Below, in pieces: positions 1 to 9,419 of a stretch of 25,236 nucleotides of DNA. The DNA comes from Bimuria novae-zelandiae CBS 107.79 (Eukaryota > Ascomycota > Dothideomycetes > Pleosporales > Didymosphaeriaceae), in contig ML976770.1 in the NCBI GenBank assembly GCA_010015655.1, positions 35,774 to 61,009 of the forward strand, read 5' to 3'. Position 1 is the first letter of the stretch; each line of letters opens with the position of its first letter. The notes under the pieces are model-generated. The model saw nothing but the letters and a program-made list of their open reading frames with translations. It was not told where the DNA came from and ran no database searches. The translations under genes and the position numbers were made by a program.

Positions 1-12
1 CGCTTTTTTATA
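1..12 (+). repeat. End of the 5' LTR of G1 (candidate)
   Basis: The first 12 bases (CGC, six T, ATA) match 7014-7025 (CGC, six T, ACA) with one CpA-to-TpA change. This is where a 5' LTR should end, about 40 bases before the gag start. The evidence is only 12 bases long and partly a T-run. Confidence 0.45.
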
Positions 13-52
13 ATACGATCCCTTACCCCCTCATATCTAATTTACCTGTACG

Positions 53-1440
53 ATAGAATCGACACGAAGAGTTACCCGCCAGACCTTAAAGATAGCAGGA
101 GACCCTTAAAGCAGGTCACCACTCGCAGGACCCTCTAAACAAGAGCCTTTAATAGTTATAACGCCTATAGAAGACCTAACAACACCTATAGACCTAGAGG
201 AAGACCCCCCTACCGTTATAGGCGGTAATAACAACTAATAATTAAAGGAAGTTACCCTTTAAGAACGCCTAGGCGTGCTATAGCTCTAATAACGCATCTA
301 GGAACTAGAGGCCTCCCTAATAGTAGAGCGTTACTAATCTAAAGGCAAGACCCTAGTTAGGAACAAGATAATAACTACTAGCATCTCCGATAACTCCCTA
401 AAGCCCGAGGAGGGTCACGGCAACCTAGACGAGGCCAAAGATATAAGCAATAACCTGTTAAGTAATAGCTTAATAGAGGACGCGTCCTTAAGCTTAGATA
501 ATGCTAGTTAAGACTAATCTAAGGCCTCTAGAAGCATCCAACGCCCGCGAAAGAAGGATAGACAAGGCCAAACCCGCACTAGCCGCGACAAAGAATATTA
601 GATTTAAATAATAGCTACTACCCTAGACGCACAGCTATTAAAGCCGCTAAAACCCCCTTAATTTAAGGGCAGGGGTTATAAGGAACTAAACTTATAGAAG
701 AGGGCCTATAAGGACTATATTAACTTCTTACCCGCCCTTAAAACTAATAAAGCGCAGGTTAGGTTCGCAGTAAAATACTTAGGAGATACACAACGTAACT
801 ACTAGAACCAAACAGTTACTAAGATCCCAGAGCGGAAGCGACACAGGAAAGTTACCTAGGACATTCTATAGCAGACTATAATGGACTCCCTAGGATTAGC
901 CTAGGAGCGAAAGAGTGCCGCTCGCTAAAGGATTAAGGTAGCCAAATAAGGCAAGAAGACCCCCACAGAACTCCTTAACTACCTTAAGGACTAATAGAAG
1001 GAATACGACCCAGAGAAGGCCTTAGATAATAATAATAAAGACCATATTAATAACTTCTACACAGCACTAAATAAGAAAATCTAAGAACGCCTTAAATAGC
1101 AGCCGCGCAAATAGAAGAGCCTCTCTCGCTTAAAAGTAAAGGTAAATATGTATTAGTAAGCGTTAAAACCTTATAAGTTAGGGAAATAACGCACACACGA
1201 TATTAATAATAACTTCCTTAATAAGCCAGCTAACAAAAGGCGCGATCGAAAGCGATCTAGGTTAAATAACACAAGACTATACTAGAGACGCCACGACAGC
1301 GACTGTCGCGACAAGGACGGCAAAAAGAAGGCTTAGGCAATAGAGGATAAGGATAAGGACTAATGCTTCTACTGCCACGAACCAGGCCATTATAAGGCGT
1401 CCTGTTTAAAGTACAAGGCCGAGGCGGGGAAAGACAAGCT
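53..1440 (+). pseudogene. gag: Gypsy G1 gag (capsid/nucleocapsid), RIP-disabled
   Basis: Gag forms the virus-like particle and packages element RNA. Frame 2 reads as protein from about 53 to about 1440 with many in-frame TAG/TAA. The likely start is ATA at 53-55, consistent with a G-to-A change in ATG. The N-terminal third is acidic and low-complexity. A retrotransposon-gag capsid domain lies at about 660-1130. A complete CCHC zinc knuckle, CFYCHEPGHYKASC (CX2CX4HX4C), lies at 1364-1405. Protease and pol follow one frame back (frame 1), so the intact element probably used a -1 shift between about 1406 and 1500. The protein cannot be made from this copy. Confidence 0.85.
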
Positions 1441-4400
1441 GTAGACTAGGAGGCCTAATAGTCTACAGGCAAGGTTAACTATAATAAGGGTTAATAATAA
1501 CTAGTTACAGCCGCAAGGACCCCTAGGGATAGGAGCGGTAGCTTACTAATCGCGCTGGACGGTGAAGTACAGCACGAGGGTAACTAATAATAGATTAAAG
1601 TCCTAGTAGACTGCGGAGCCGAAGCGAATTTCGTTAGTAGCAATTTAATAAAGTGGTTAGGGATTGCGGTGATAATAATAAAAGGCAAACGCTACGTGGC
1701 GCTAAACAGACAAGACTTAGGCGTTCTAGGCCAGGCGAAGCTCCCCTACACTATTATAGATAGTCGCGGTAAAACCAAGAGCGGTAGTTGCCTATTCATA
1801 GTTAGTAACATTAGTAGATTTAACATGGTCCTAGGAATGCCCTGGCTAGCAGAATAGAACCCCATTATAAACTTCTATAATAAGACTATCCGCTTCGCCC
1901 ATAGGAAGCGCAAATAGACTAAAATCTCCACTAAATTAGTAGAAGAGTTCGCCAGCACGGCCAAAGACATAGTAAATAACTATTTTGTTATATATGCCAC
2001 CCTAAAGGACACATTGGGAGGCCCACCCAGGACGCTACCTGAAAAATACCAGGGACGGTGGGAGGAAGCCTTCTCCGAAGAAGCCGCGAGCATTCTTGCC
2101 GACTATAGCCCCTACAAGATAAAGATCGATATCGAGGAAGGCAAGGAAGTGCCTTTTAGACTACTCTATAGTCTATTAGAGTTAGAGTCGGCAGTTCTGC
2201 GCGACTATATCTAGAAGAACCTTAAATAAGGCTTTATTTAACTGTCGCGATTAAGCGCCGGGGCACTAATCCTTTTTACAAAAAAAAAGGATAGAGGCCT
2301 CCGCCTCTACGTTAACTACAGGGGACTAAATATAGTTATAATAAAGAACTAATACCTACTTCCCTTAATACAGGAATCCCTTAACCAACTAGGGGATGCC
2401 TAGATCTACACTAAACTAGACCTAAGGGACGCCTACCACCGCGTCCAAATTAGGGCAGGAGATGAATAGAAGACGGCCTTCTAAACAAGGTATAGATAGT
2501 ACGAATACATAGTAATATCTTTTGGCTTAACAAACGCGCCTGCGACCTTCTAAAGCTATATTAACAATACACTATTAGACCTTCTTAACATCTGCTATAT
2601 TGTGTACCTCGACAATATCCTTATCTACTCTAAGACAAAGGAGGAACATATCCAGCACGTTTAGACAGTGCTAGAACGCCTTATTAAACGCCAGCTATAC
2701 GCCAAACTATCTAAATGCAAATTCCACACACGTAAGGTGGAATACCTAGGCTTTATAGTATTCCTAAATAGCGTAGAGATAGAGGAGGACCGCGTCGCCT
2801 TTATAAAAAATTAGCCTAAACTAAACTTAGTCTAAGTAGTTAAGATCTTCCTTAGCTTTGCCAACTACTATCGAAGGTTTATAGAAAGATTCTCTTAAGT
2901 GGCGGCACCCCTTCACGCCTTAATAAGAAGGCTAGAGGGAGCCACTAAGGGCGGACAGCGATAGAGACTCGAGGAATTAGTTATAATAAGCCTACTAAAG
3001 CAGGCTAAGGCCTTCTTTTACTAGCTAAAAGAGAGCTTTATGCAAGGGCCCTTACTAGCCCACTTTAACCCTAGAAGACCCTTAAGAGTAGAAACCAACG
3101 CTTTAGGTTTCGCGATCTCGGGTATCTTAAGCTAACTATAACTAGACAAACATAGGAAGCTATAATAGCACCTAGTTGCTTTTTATTCGCGCAAGATAAA
3201 CCAGGCAAAACGAAACTACGACACGCATAATGGCAAGTTGCTAGCAATTATTAAAGCTTTTAAGCATTAGCGACACTACCTAGAGGGTGTTAGCAAGAAG
3301 GTCAAGCTTCTAACTAATTATGCTAACCTGCAAGGGTTCATGTCTATAAAAGTCCTAACTAGATAGCAGGTAAGGTGGGCCGAATAGCTCGCGACGTTTA
3401 ATTTTAAAATTAAACACTATCTAGGAAGGACAAATCCCGCTAACGGACTATTATAAAGACCTAACTACGAGTTAGAGGAGGAAACAAGCTTAGGCGGGAT
3501 AGGCAGTTCCTAGTAAAGACTCCTTAAGGCCCTATAGCACAAGTTATAGCTAAAAGGTAACGCTTTAGACGAAGCAGGCGTGGCAGGCAGCCTATAGCCA
3601 CTAAAGCAGGTAGAAAGCCCTAGACTAGTAGCAGCGATAAGGGTTGCTAGACCTAAAACATTAGTAACTAAGGAGGCGGCGGTAAACAATTTAGTAAGCG
3701 CTTACCCTATAGTAGAGCTATTAAAGAGAAATAGCCAGGGGGACGAAACTATAGAACGAATCCTCTAGTACCTCTAAGGGCCAGAGATGACAAAGCTGGA
3801 ATGGCTAAAGCGCTAGATAATTAGACCGGCCAACCTATTACGGTACGAGAATAGGCTATACGTGCCACCTCTAGCAAGGGTACACGTCCTTTAATAATGC
3901 CACGATAACCCCCTCGTGGGCTATTTTAGCTTTACCAGGACCTTAGAGCTAGTGCTATAAGAGTTCTAGTAGCCTAGTGTCTAATAATACGTAAAGAACT
4001 ACGTCTGGACCTATTAAGCGTGCTCTAGGGCGAAACCTGTCTAACACGTAACACACGGCCAACTTAATAGCCTACCAGTCCTAAGGGGCATCTAGGAGGA
4101 TATCGCTATAGACATAGTAATAGATTTACTTAAGAGTAAATCCAGAGCCTATCGTTATAACAGCATCCTAGTAATTATTAACTAGTTTTCTAAGATGGCA
4201 CACTATATCCCTACGCGAAAGGACCTAAAGGTAGTAAAGCTAGCTAAGGTCTTTAAAAGAGAGGTTCTGCGCCTACACGGCTTTTTAAAGTTAATAGTTA
4301 CGGACAGAGGCAGCCTATTTGTATTAGCTTATTAAAGCACCTTTACTTAATATTTAAAAACTAAGCAACTCCTCTCTACTACCTTCCACTCGTAGATAGA

Positions 4401-5460
4401 CGAACAGACAGAACGATAGAACTAAACGCTTAAATAGTACCTTTAAGTATTCTATAACTACGAACAATCTAATTGGGCGGACCTTCTATCTAAAGTAGAA
4501 TATTTGTATAATAATAGCATCCACAGCTTTACAGGAGTGTCGCCATTTATTATAGTGTACGGCCTAAATCTACTAATAGTAGGCCTGCCCCGAGAAGTAC
4601 AGCTGCGCGGGTTAGTACCTACGATAAGGGCCAGAGCGGTAGTTCTAGCCCAGACTAGGGCCTAAATAACCTAAGCAATCCTTAGGGCACAGGCGTACCA
4701 AGCGACGTGGTATAATAGGAAGCATAAGGCCTAAACCTTTATAGTAGGGGACATGGTATACCTCGACGCCCGCAACATACGGTTAACTAGGCCTAAAAAG
4801 AAACTTAACTATAAGTCCTAGGGTCCTTATAGGGTAAAACAGTAGATTAGTTAACAGGCATATAAGCTAGAGCTGCTAAAGAACTTTAACATTTACCTAG
4901 TATTCCATGTGTCTCTCCTAAACCAGGCAGCCCTAGAAGGACTACTATAACAAGAGCAAAGCCCGCCTAAGGTTATTATACTATAAGTAGGGGAGGATAT
5001 ATACCTAATTAAAGGAATCAGATCTAGGGTACTCTAGGACGAAGAATGGCTGTATAAAGTTAAGTAAAAAGGATACAATAGCGATAAGAACCAGTAGTTA
5101 TCTATAGAGGAGATCTCTAAAGGGGCGATAAAGTAGTTCCTAAAGGGCTTGGACAAGGAGACTAAAGGTCGCCCTAGACAGGAGCCTAAGAGGCGGGGTC
5201 GCCCCCCTAGAGAAGGAGGAAGACAGCACTCGATAGTAATTAGTAATAGATTACCCTAGAGAGTACACTTTATAGGCTGCGAAATACTAGAATAAACAGG
5301 GCAGAGGATTCTTAAATAGACTAAAGACTAGAATAAGCTATCTAGGCCCATTCACGCCTCTCGGGGCCTAACAGAGGCTCATAAGCCCATTCGGACCGTA
5401 CCCAACGCAATTATAGCCAACCGAAACCTAATTAAAACCGCCTAAGGGTATAGAACGTGA
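1441..5460 (+). pseudogene. pol: Gypsy G1 pol: protease-RT-RNase H-integrase-chromodomain, RIP-disabled
   Basis: Pol copies element RNA and integrates the cDNA. Frame 1 is uninterrupted by indels to a TGA at 5458-5460. The protease has DCGA at 1609-1620 and the closing LGMPWL near 1834-1851; an open piece spans 1669-1857. The RT N-terminus (LPEKYQGRW) is open at 2014-2214. The RT catalytic box is YLDN at 2605-2616, a change from YLDD. RNase H follows at about 3060-3300, with Asp-to-Asn in VETNA. The integrase zinc region is at about 3850-4050. The integrase core has D at 4111, D at 4303 and E at 4411, giving exact DX35E spacing. A chromodomain lies at about 5020-5150 and AT-hook-like motifs at 5164-5214. 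Dozens of TAG/TAA make it inactive. Confidence 0.92.
5020..5220 (+). other. Chromodomain plus two AT-hook-like motifs at the Pol C-terminus of G1
   Basis: EEWLYKVK*KGYNSDKNQ at about 5041-5097 lines up with the 'YLVKWKGY' core of a chromodomain, the asterisk being a Trp codon turned into TAA. Chromoviruses use this domain to target integration to marked chromatin. Two Gly-Arg-Pro cores follow in basic context: KGRPRQ at 5164-5181 and RRGRPPRE at 5191-5214. These resemble minor-groove AT-hooks. The chromodomain call is firm; AT-hook function is inferred from the motif only. Confidence 0.7.
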
Positions 5461-5850
5461 ATAAAATCTAGACACTATTAATAGGGGCAGGAATCCCTAG
5501 ATTGTACTAAATAACCCTCTTAATTAGTTAGGCGCTTAGACTCGTAGGCTTGCTAGAAAGTCTCTTAACTACCCTTACTCTTAATCTTCTTCTTTACTTC
5601 CTCCGCAAGGAAGTCCAGCGTAGCTAGGATACTAGCCTTAAACGCTAACTACCCTAAATTAGTATTAATAACCTAGGATTGGGGTCGAGAACCCTTACTA
5701 ACTTAGGAGTAACCTTCTTGCGCCTAGGGGTAAGAGCACTAGTAGTAACTAGGGAGGTTAGACTACCCCCCTTTATAGCAGAAGCTTTCCTCTTCTGCTT
5801 CTCCTTAATAGAGAGGCCCACCACCAGAATGATCTCCTCAGGAGGCCAGG
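5461..5850 (-). other. G1 tail between pol and candidate LTR, with an antisense open stretch
   Basis: This 390-base segment follows the pol stop. The + strand does not read as protein. On the minus strand an ATG-less frame is open from 5849 to about 5670, rich in Lys/Arg/Ser/Thr (including TPRRKKVTPKL). A second frame then reads LDFLAEEVKKKIKSK at about 5627-5583. I do not recognise the protein. It may be an antisense accessory ORF carried by the element, an older sequence, or chance. The purine-rich AGGAGGCCAGG ending at 5850 could be the polypurine tract. Confidence 0.35.
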
Positions 5851-7025
5851 TGTTATAACCCGAGTGGTAGGGGGTTAACGGGTTTCCGCAGAATTTGGAT
5901 CCGGTGGCCCTATGCGACTTAGTCCAGATAACCCTTAACTATACTAGATAACACTTATATAATAATGTTACTCTATTCCGTTTCTAGTACCTGCGCGATA
6001 GCCTTTACTAATGCCTTATTTAATCTAGAGAGGTTGATCTTGTTACATGTGTACGTATTAATTCGGCTCGAGCGCGGCATAAGGGTAATTAGGGCACTTA
6101 ATATGTTCTTTAAGTTATCTTTAGGTATCTGCTACTAATTAGCCTCGAAACCCCTATATAACCCTCGAAGCGCTAACTTACCTACTAATAATCCCTACTA
6201 TTGCTGTAGCAGGCATCGCAGCGGCAGATCGAATTATAGTCTTCTAAATCTATTAGGCCGAGATTAACATATACTGCCCTGGACTGGACACGATGTATCT
6301 CCTTAACTTAAAACTAGCAGAGCTTTATCTTCTTGTAATTAGACTACTTAAGGCTGTCTAGGATAATAGGAAGGTAGATATAGTATAGGTTAATAGTACT
6401 AATCGCGCTCGCACGCGCCTTGTTAACTAAGGCCTTAAGAATAGCGTTCGCGGTACTTATGGTGCCGAATAGCGTAGGTATATCTAGACAAAGTCCGAAG
6501 GTTGCTAAAGAGGGCGGTAGAGAAGTGACAAGTATAGGGACGACTTAGCAGGCCTACACTAGGTTAGTCTACCTTCACAACCTCTAAATTTGGAGCGGCT
6601 GGGTACCGAAATGGGGGGCATCTGGGGTCAGGCACCCTAGACTACCATAGATTGGCTAGGTCGTACTTACGGGTTAGGGAGCCTCCGGGATAAGGTAAGC
6701 CGCCGAGTGGAGAGTAAGAACAAGGGTTTTAGGCCTTAGTATAAGCCTAAGATTTAGCTTACGTTATTAGCTTACGTAATACGCGAGGCCTAATTAGGCT
6801 AGTTATTACGTACTTATTCTCGCGATCGAGACCCTTAAAGAAAAGAGCCTTTGTCACGAGTCGTAGGTCGAGGGCCCTCGACGGCCCTAGTCCGCTCTAG
6901 ACTAGCGCTATCCGGGCCTTTCGCCTATTTACTTCCCTCGCCGCAGCCCTTCTCTTCCCTCTCTAAGGGATCGCCTTAGTACTGTGGATAGACTGAGTCG
7001 CCCGTAGTCAGGGCGCTTTTTTACA
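5851..7025 (+). repeat. Candidate 3' LTR of G1
   Basis: It starts TGTTATAACCCG directly after a purine-rich run and ends TTTTTTACA at 7025, so it has TG...CA ends. Its last 12 bases match the window start. At about 1175 bp it is long for a fungal Gypsy LTR. No protein-coding signal is convincing on +; short coding-like stretches on the minus strand (for example about 6500-6200) I cannot assign. A T-rich run precedes the 3' end. The 3' boundary is better supported than the 5' boundary. Confidence 0.45.
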
Positions 7026-7140
7026 GTTTCTTCTTACTATTTGCCCTAGCGTAATAGTAAGCATAGTTCTCTAGGTAGTAAGTCGCGCCTACCTCTTAGT
7101 TACGTGCCTATTTATACTCCCTCTTAGCATGACTTTTATA
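7026..7140 (-). pseudogene. Unidentified minus-strand coding relic, distal part
   Basis: Read on the minus strand this segment gives YKSHAKREYK*ARN*EVGA and continues to a Tyr- and Lys-rich stretch, with only TAA/TAG stops. If the Fot1 element (7141-9419) and one TA copy are removed, the frame joins exactly to the minus-strand frame at 9422 and upward. So this is the far part of one coding relic that Fot1 split, and G1 seems to have inserted beside it. I do not recognise the family. Asn, Tyr and Lys are probably inflated by RIP. Confidence 0.45.
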
Positions 7141-7187
7141 ACGTACCTTACGGGTGAGCTACTTACTCTGCCAAGACCCCACTAAAA
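7141..7187 (+). repeat. Left terminal inverted repeat of the Fot1-like element
   Basis: Pairs with 9373-9419 in inverted orientation at about 41 of 47 positions. Several differences are transitions of the kind RIP makes. It is preceded by TA at 7139-7140. Confidence 0.9.
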
Positions 7188-8441
7188 CATACTATTAATA
7201 ATACTACAGTGCGATATATTAACTACCTTATTAGCTACTATAAATAAAAAAATTTATATACAGCTTACGCTTTAGGCTATTAAATAAGACGTAACTCTAA
7301 GTTAGCGACATGCTATAGCTATCTATAATATCTCTTAAAGTATACCTAGCACGCGATACGCGATACGCTAGAATTACTTTTTAATCTAACTATATACTTA
7401 ACTTTATAAAACTACTAAAGATAAAAGAGTAAGTAATTATTTAGTATATACTTAACCTAGACGCGCGAGGATTTCCGCCCTAACTTGCTACTATAAAAGA
7501 TATAACTAATTCTTTACTAGCTAAGTGTCGCCGCGACCTTATTAGTTAAAACTAAATTATAACTTTTATAAAGCGCTAGCTAAAGCTCTAAGTTAAGTTT
7601 AATTAAAAGTATAATTATAAAAGAGCCCTCTGTGAGGATCCTAAGGTTATATAGGACTAGTTCTAGCTTGTAGAGGATACTAAAGCCAAGTGTAGTATTT
7701 TAGATAAAGATACCTATAACTTTAACAAGACTAGCTTTATAATAGGCATAATATTAATAGGAGTAGTTATTACAGGCTTTAAGCGTTAACGTAGGCTAAA
7801 AAGCGTGTAGTAGAGTAACTAAAAGTAGACTTTAGTTATCTAGGGCGTTAATATAATAAGCTAGGTAATTCTACCCTTTACTATCTTTTAGGGTAAGCAC
7901 TACCTCTCTGCCTAGTACTAAGAAAAGGATCTACCTCGTAACTAGGTTTTTAATGTCTTTAAGAATAGCTAGATAATAAATAAGCTTAATTTATAATAGC
8001 TAAAGCACTTTAACGCATATATAAAAAAGCGTATTATTAGTAGCTATTAGTTACTTATTATTAATAACTACAAGAGCTATAACTTACTCGAATTCTAGTA
8101 ATACTATAAGGATATGAAGATTATTACCTTTTATATATCTCTACATTCGTTGCACCTTCTGTAGCTACTAGATATAGGGTATTTCTCACTATTAAAGAAG
8201 GCGTATAGGCGCTAAGCTAAGGATCTAATCCGTAACTATATATTATATATTACTAAAATTAAGTTCCTATCTTACTTTATTACTACTTTTAAGGCTATAA
8301 TAACTTAAAATAATATTTAAAGAAGCTTTTAAGGCGCTAGCCTTATTCTCCTTAACCTAAAAGTAATAATATTAAAGCTTAACGTTTGTCTGCGTACGCT
8401 TGTTAGGATCTAGATAAGGACGCATTAGCGAAAAGGTCGGT

Positions 8442-8466
8442 ACGGGGCTAGAGCCTGAAGCCCCGT
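8442..8466. repeat. Perfect 8-bp-stem hairpin
   Basis: ACGGGGCT at 8442-8449 pairs with AGCCCCGT at 8459-8466 around a 9-base loop. It lies near the left end of the unmutated insertion in Fot1. The loop sequence AGCCTGA is complementary to TCAGGCT at the insertion's far end (8676-8682). Confidence 0.75.
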
Positions 8467-8612
8467 CAGGATTACGTCATGTCCCACGGTGTCCTACACG
8501 CCAAGACCATAGGACTTTGGGATCACGTGACTGTACCATGGGATCCCACATGTACCACGCTTGGGATTCTATAGGACTATGGGATATCATGAGACTGGCA
8601 TAGTATATAGGA

Positions 8613-8640
8613 ACACGATGGTAGTCTTCTACTATCGTGT
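8613..8640. repeat. 12-bp-stem hairpin, 4-base loop
   Basis: ACACGATGGTAG (8613-8624) and CTACTATCGTGT (8629-8640) pair with one G-T wobble around TCTT. It follows a TATATA at about 8604-8609. Such a stable structure in otherwise random sequence suggests a structural part of the inserted element. Confidence 0.75.
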
Positions 8641-9372
8641 TTAACCTGTTTACTAATCTGTCGTTTGGATTTGACTCAGGCTCTTGTTAATTTAATTATG
8701 CTATACACACCTTTAATACTAACGCCCTATTAATACACGTAAGCTATTAATACTCCTTACCTATATTATTAATACTCTTGCCCGAGAATCAATCCTACCC
8801 CTTTAGGACCAGCTACCCCTTAGTGCTTAACAACGCCTTCGTCTTATATTATACGCAATAGTATATAGTAGTCGTAAATGCCTAGTAATATCCTAGAATT
8901 AGGGTTATAATTAACGCTAGTAAAGGAGAGGATTTAGAGGTATCTAAATAGGTCCTTAATAAGTCTAGTTAAGGCCTTTAAAAAGATAGTAAAAGGTGTA
9001 ATAATAGTAGCGTATAATCTAGTATTAGCATAAAAGTAAATTACTAAGCTTTAAGCTACTAATAAGACCGCTACGCAACGAAAATTATATAAGAGAAAGT
9101 AACTATAGTAAAAGGAAGTCCTTATAGGTACTAATAACTAGTAACTAGCTATCCTAAAGGACTTTATAGCACGTAGTAATAAAAAAAGGTAAAGAAGAGG
9201 GTGCACGCTAATAAAAGTAAATTAACTTAATAGCGCTATAGACGCTACGGGAAGGCTAGGTATAATAAAATAACTTATAAGTAGCTTATAAAAGTAGATT
9301 CTAAGTAGATTAGCCTACTATAATTTCTTATAACTATTTATGCGCATTCTGTACTATTGTGTAGAGTATAGA

Positions 9373-9419
9373 TTTTAGTGGAGTCTTCGCAAAGTAATCA
9401 GCTCGCCCGTAAGGTACGT
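9373..9419 (-). repeat. Right terminal inverted repeat of the Fot1-like element
   Basis: Reverse complement of 7141-7187 at about 41 of 47 positions. It is followed by the TA target duplication at 9420-9421. Confidence 0.9.

Larger units (their letters stand above)
1..7025 (+). mobile_element. Ty3/Gypsy chromovirus (element G1), RIP-degraded, 5' LTR mostly outside window
   Basis: A near-complete Metaviridae-type LTR retrotransposon. The order is gag, protease, RT, RNase H, integrase, chromodomain, which is the chromovirus order. Positions 1-12 match 7014-7025 except for one T in place of C, so I read 1-12 as the end of the 5' LTR and 7025 as the end of the 3' LTR. Gag would begin about 40 bases after the LTR. 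No frameshift is visible inside gag or inside pol; the frames are broken only by TAA/TAG codons. The coding identity is secure. The LTR limits are inferred from a 12-base match and TG/CA ends, and I could not identify a tRNA primer site. Confidence 0.85.
8406..8682. mobile_element. Unmutated ~277-bp insertion in the Fot1-like transposase (type unknown)
   Basis: This stretch keeps normal CpA and TpG, unlike the DNA on both sides. It is bracketed by the 7-base direct repeat CTTGTTA (8399-8405 and 8683-8689). Removing it restores the transposase frame (frame 2 before, frame 1 after). Its ends (GGATCTAG...TCAGGCT) are not TG...CA and I see no terminal inverted repeat. It contains two strong hairpins and an imperfect internal duplication of about 25 bp starting ATAGGACT (about 8509 and 8570). 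It could be a MITE, SINE-like or other non-autonomous element, or an LTR whose limits I misjudged. Confidence 0.5.
7310..9300 (+). pseudogene. Fot1/pogo-type transposase, RIP-disabled and interrupted
   Basis: DDE transposase of the pogo/Fot1 family. Frame 2 runs from about 7310 to about 8405. An N-terminal HTH (psq/CENP-B-like) region at about 7320-7650 includes LDARGFPP and KRALCEDP. The catalytic core follows: YNFNKTSF with the first Asp now Asn at 7724-7726, KGKHYLSA, a second motif LLIINNYKSYNLLEF with Asp-to-Asn at 8063-8065, and L*LLDIGYF with the third Asp intact at 8171-8173. After the insertion the C-terminal coiled region resumes in frame 1 (SLVKAFKKIVKGV near 8959-9000, then a basic KR-rich end). 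The frame change equals the 284-bp net insertion modulo 3. Two of three catalytic Asp are lost and stops are abundant. The exact start is uncertain. Confidence 0.88.
7141..9419 (+). mobile_element. Fot1/pogo-type DNA transposon (Tc1/mariner superfamily), RIP-degraded
   Basis: Cut-and-paste transposon defined by terminal inverted repeats of about 47 bp. The left end begins ACGTACCTTACGGG at 7141; the right end is its complement, finishing GGTACGT at 9419, with about 41 of 47 positions matching. It is flanked by the TA target duplication expected for this superfamily (7139-7140 and 9420-9421). Inside is a pogo/Fot1 transposase relic on the + strand. Without the internal insertion of about 280 bp the element is about 2.0 kb, normal for the Fot1 family. 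Confidence 0.9.

Noticed and set aside
8401..8708. Solo LTR starting TGTTAGGATC and ending TATACACA
   Set aside because: TG...CA ends can be chosen, but no 5-bp duplication flanks them, while CTTGTTA does flank the slightly different limits I report.
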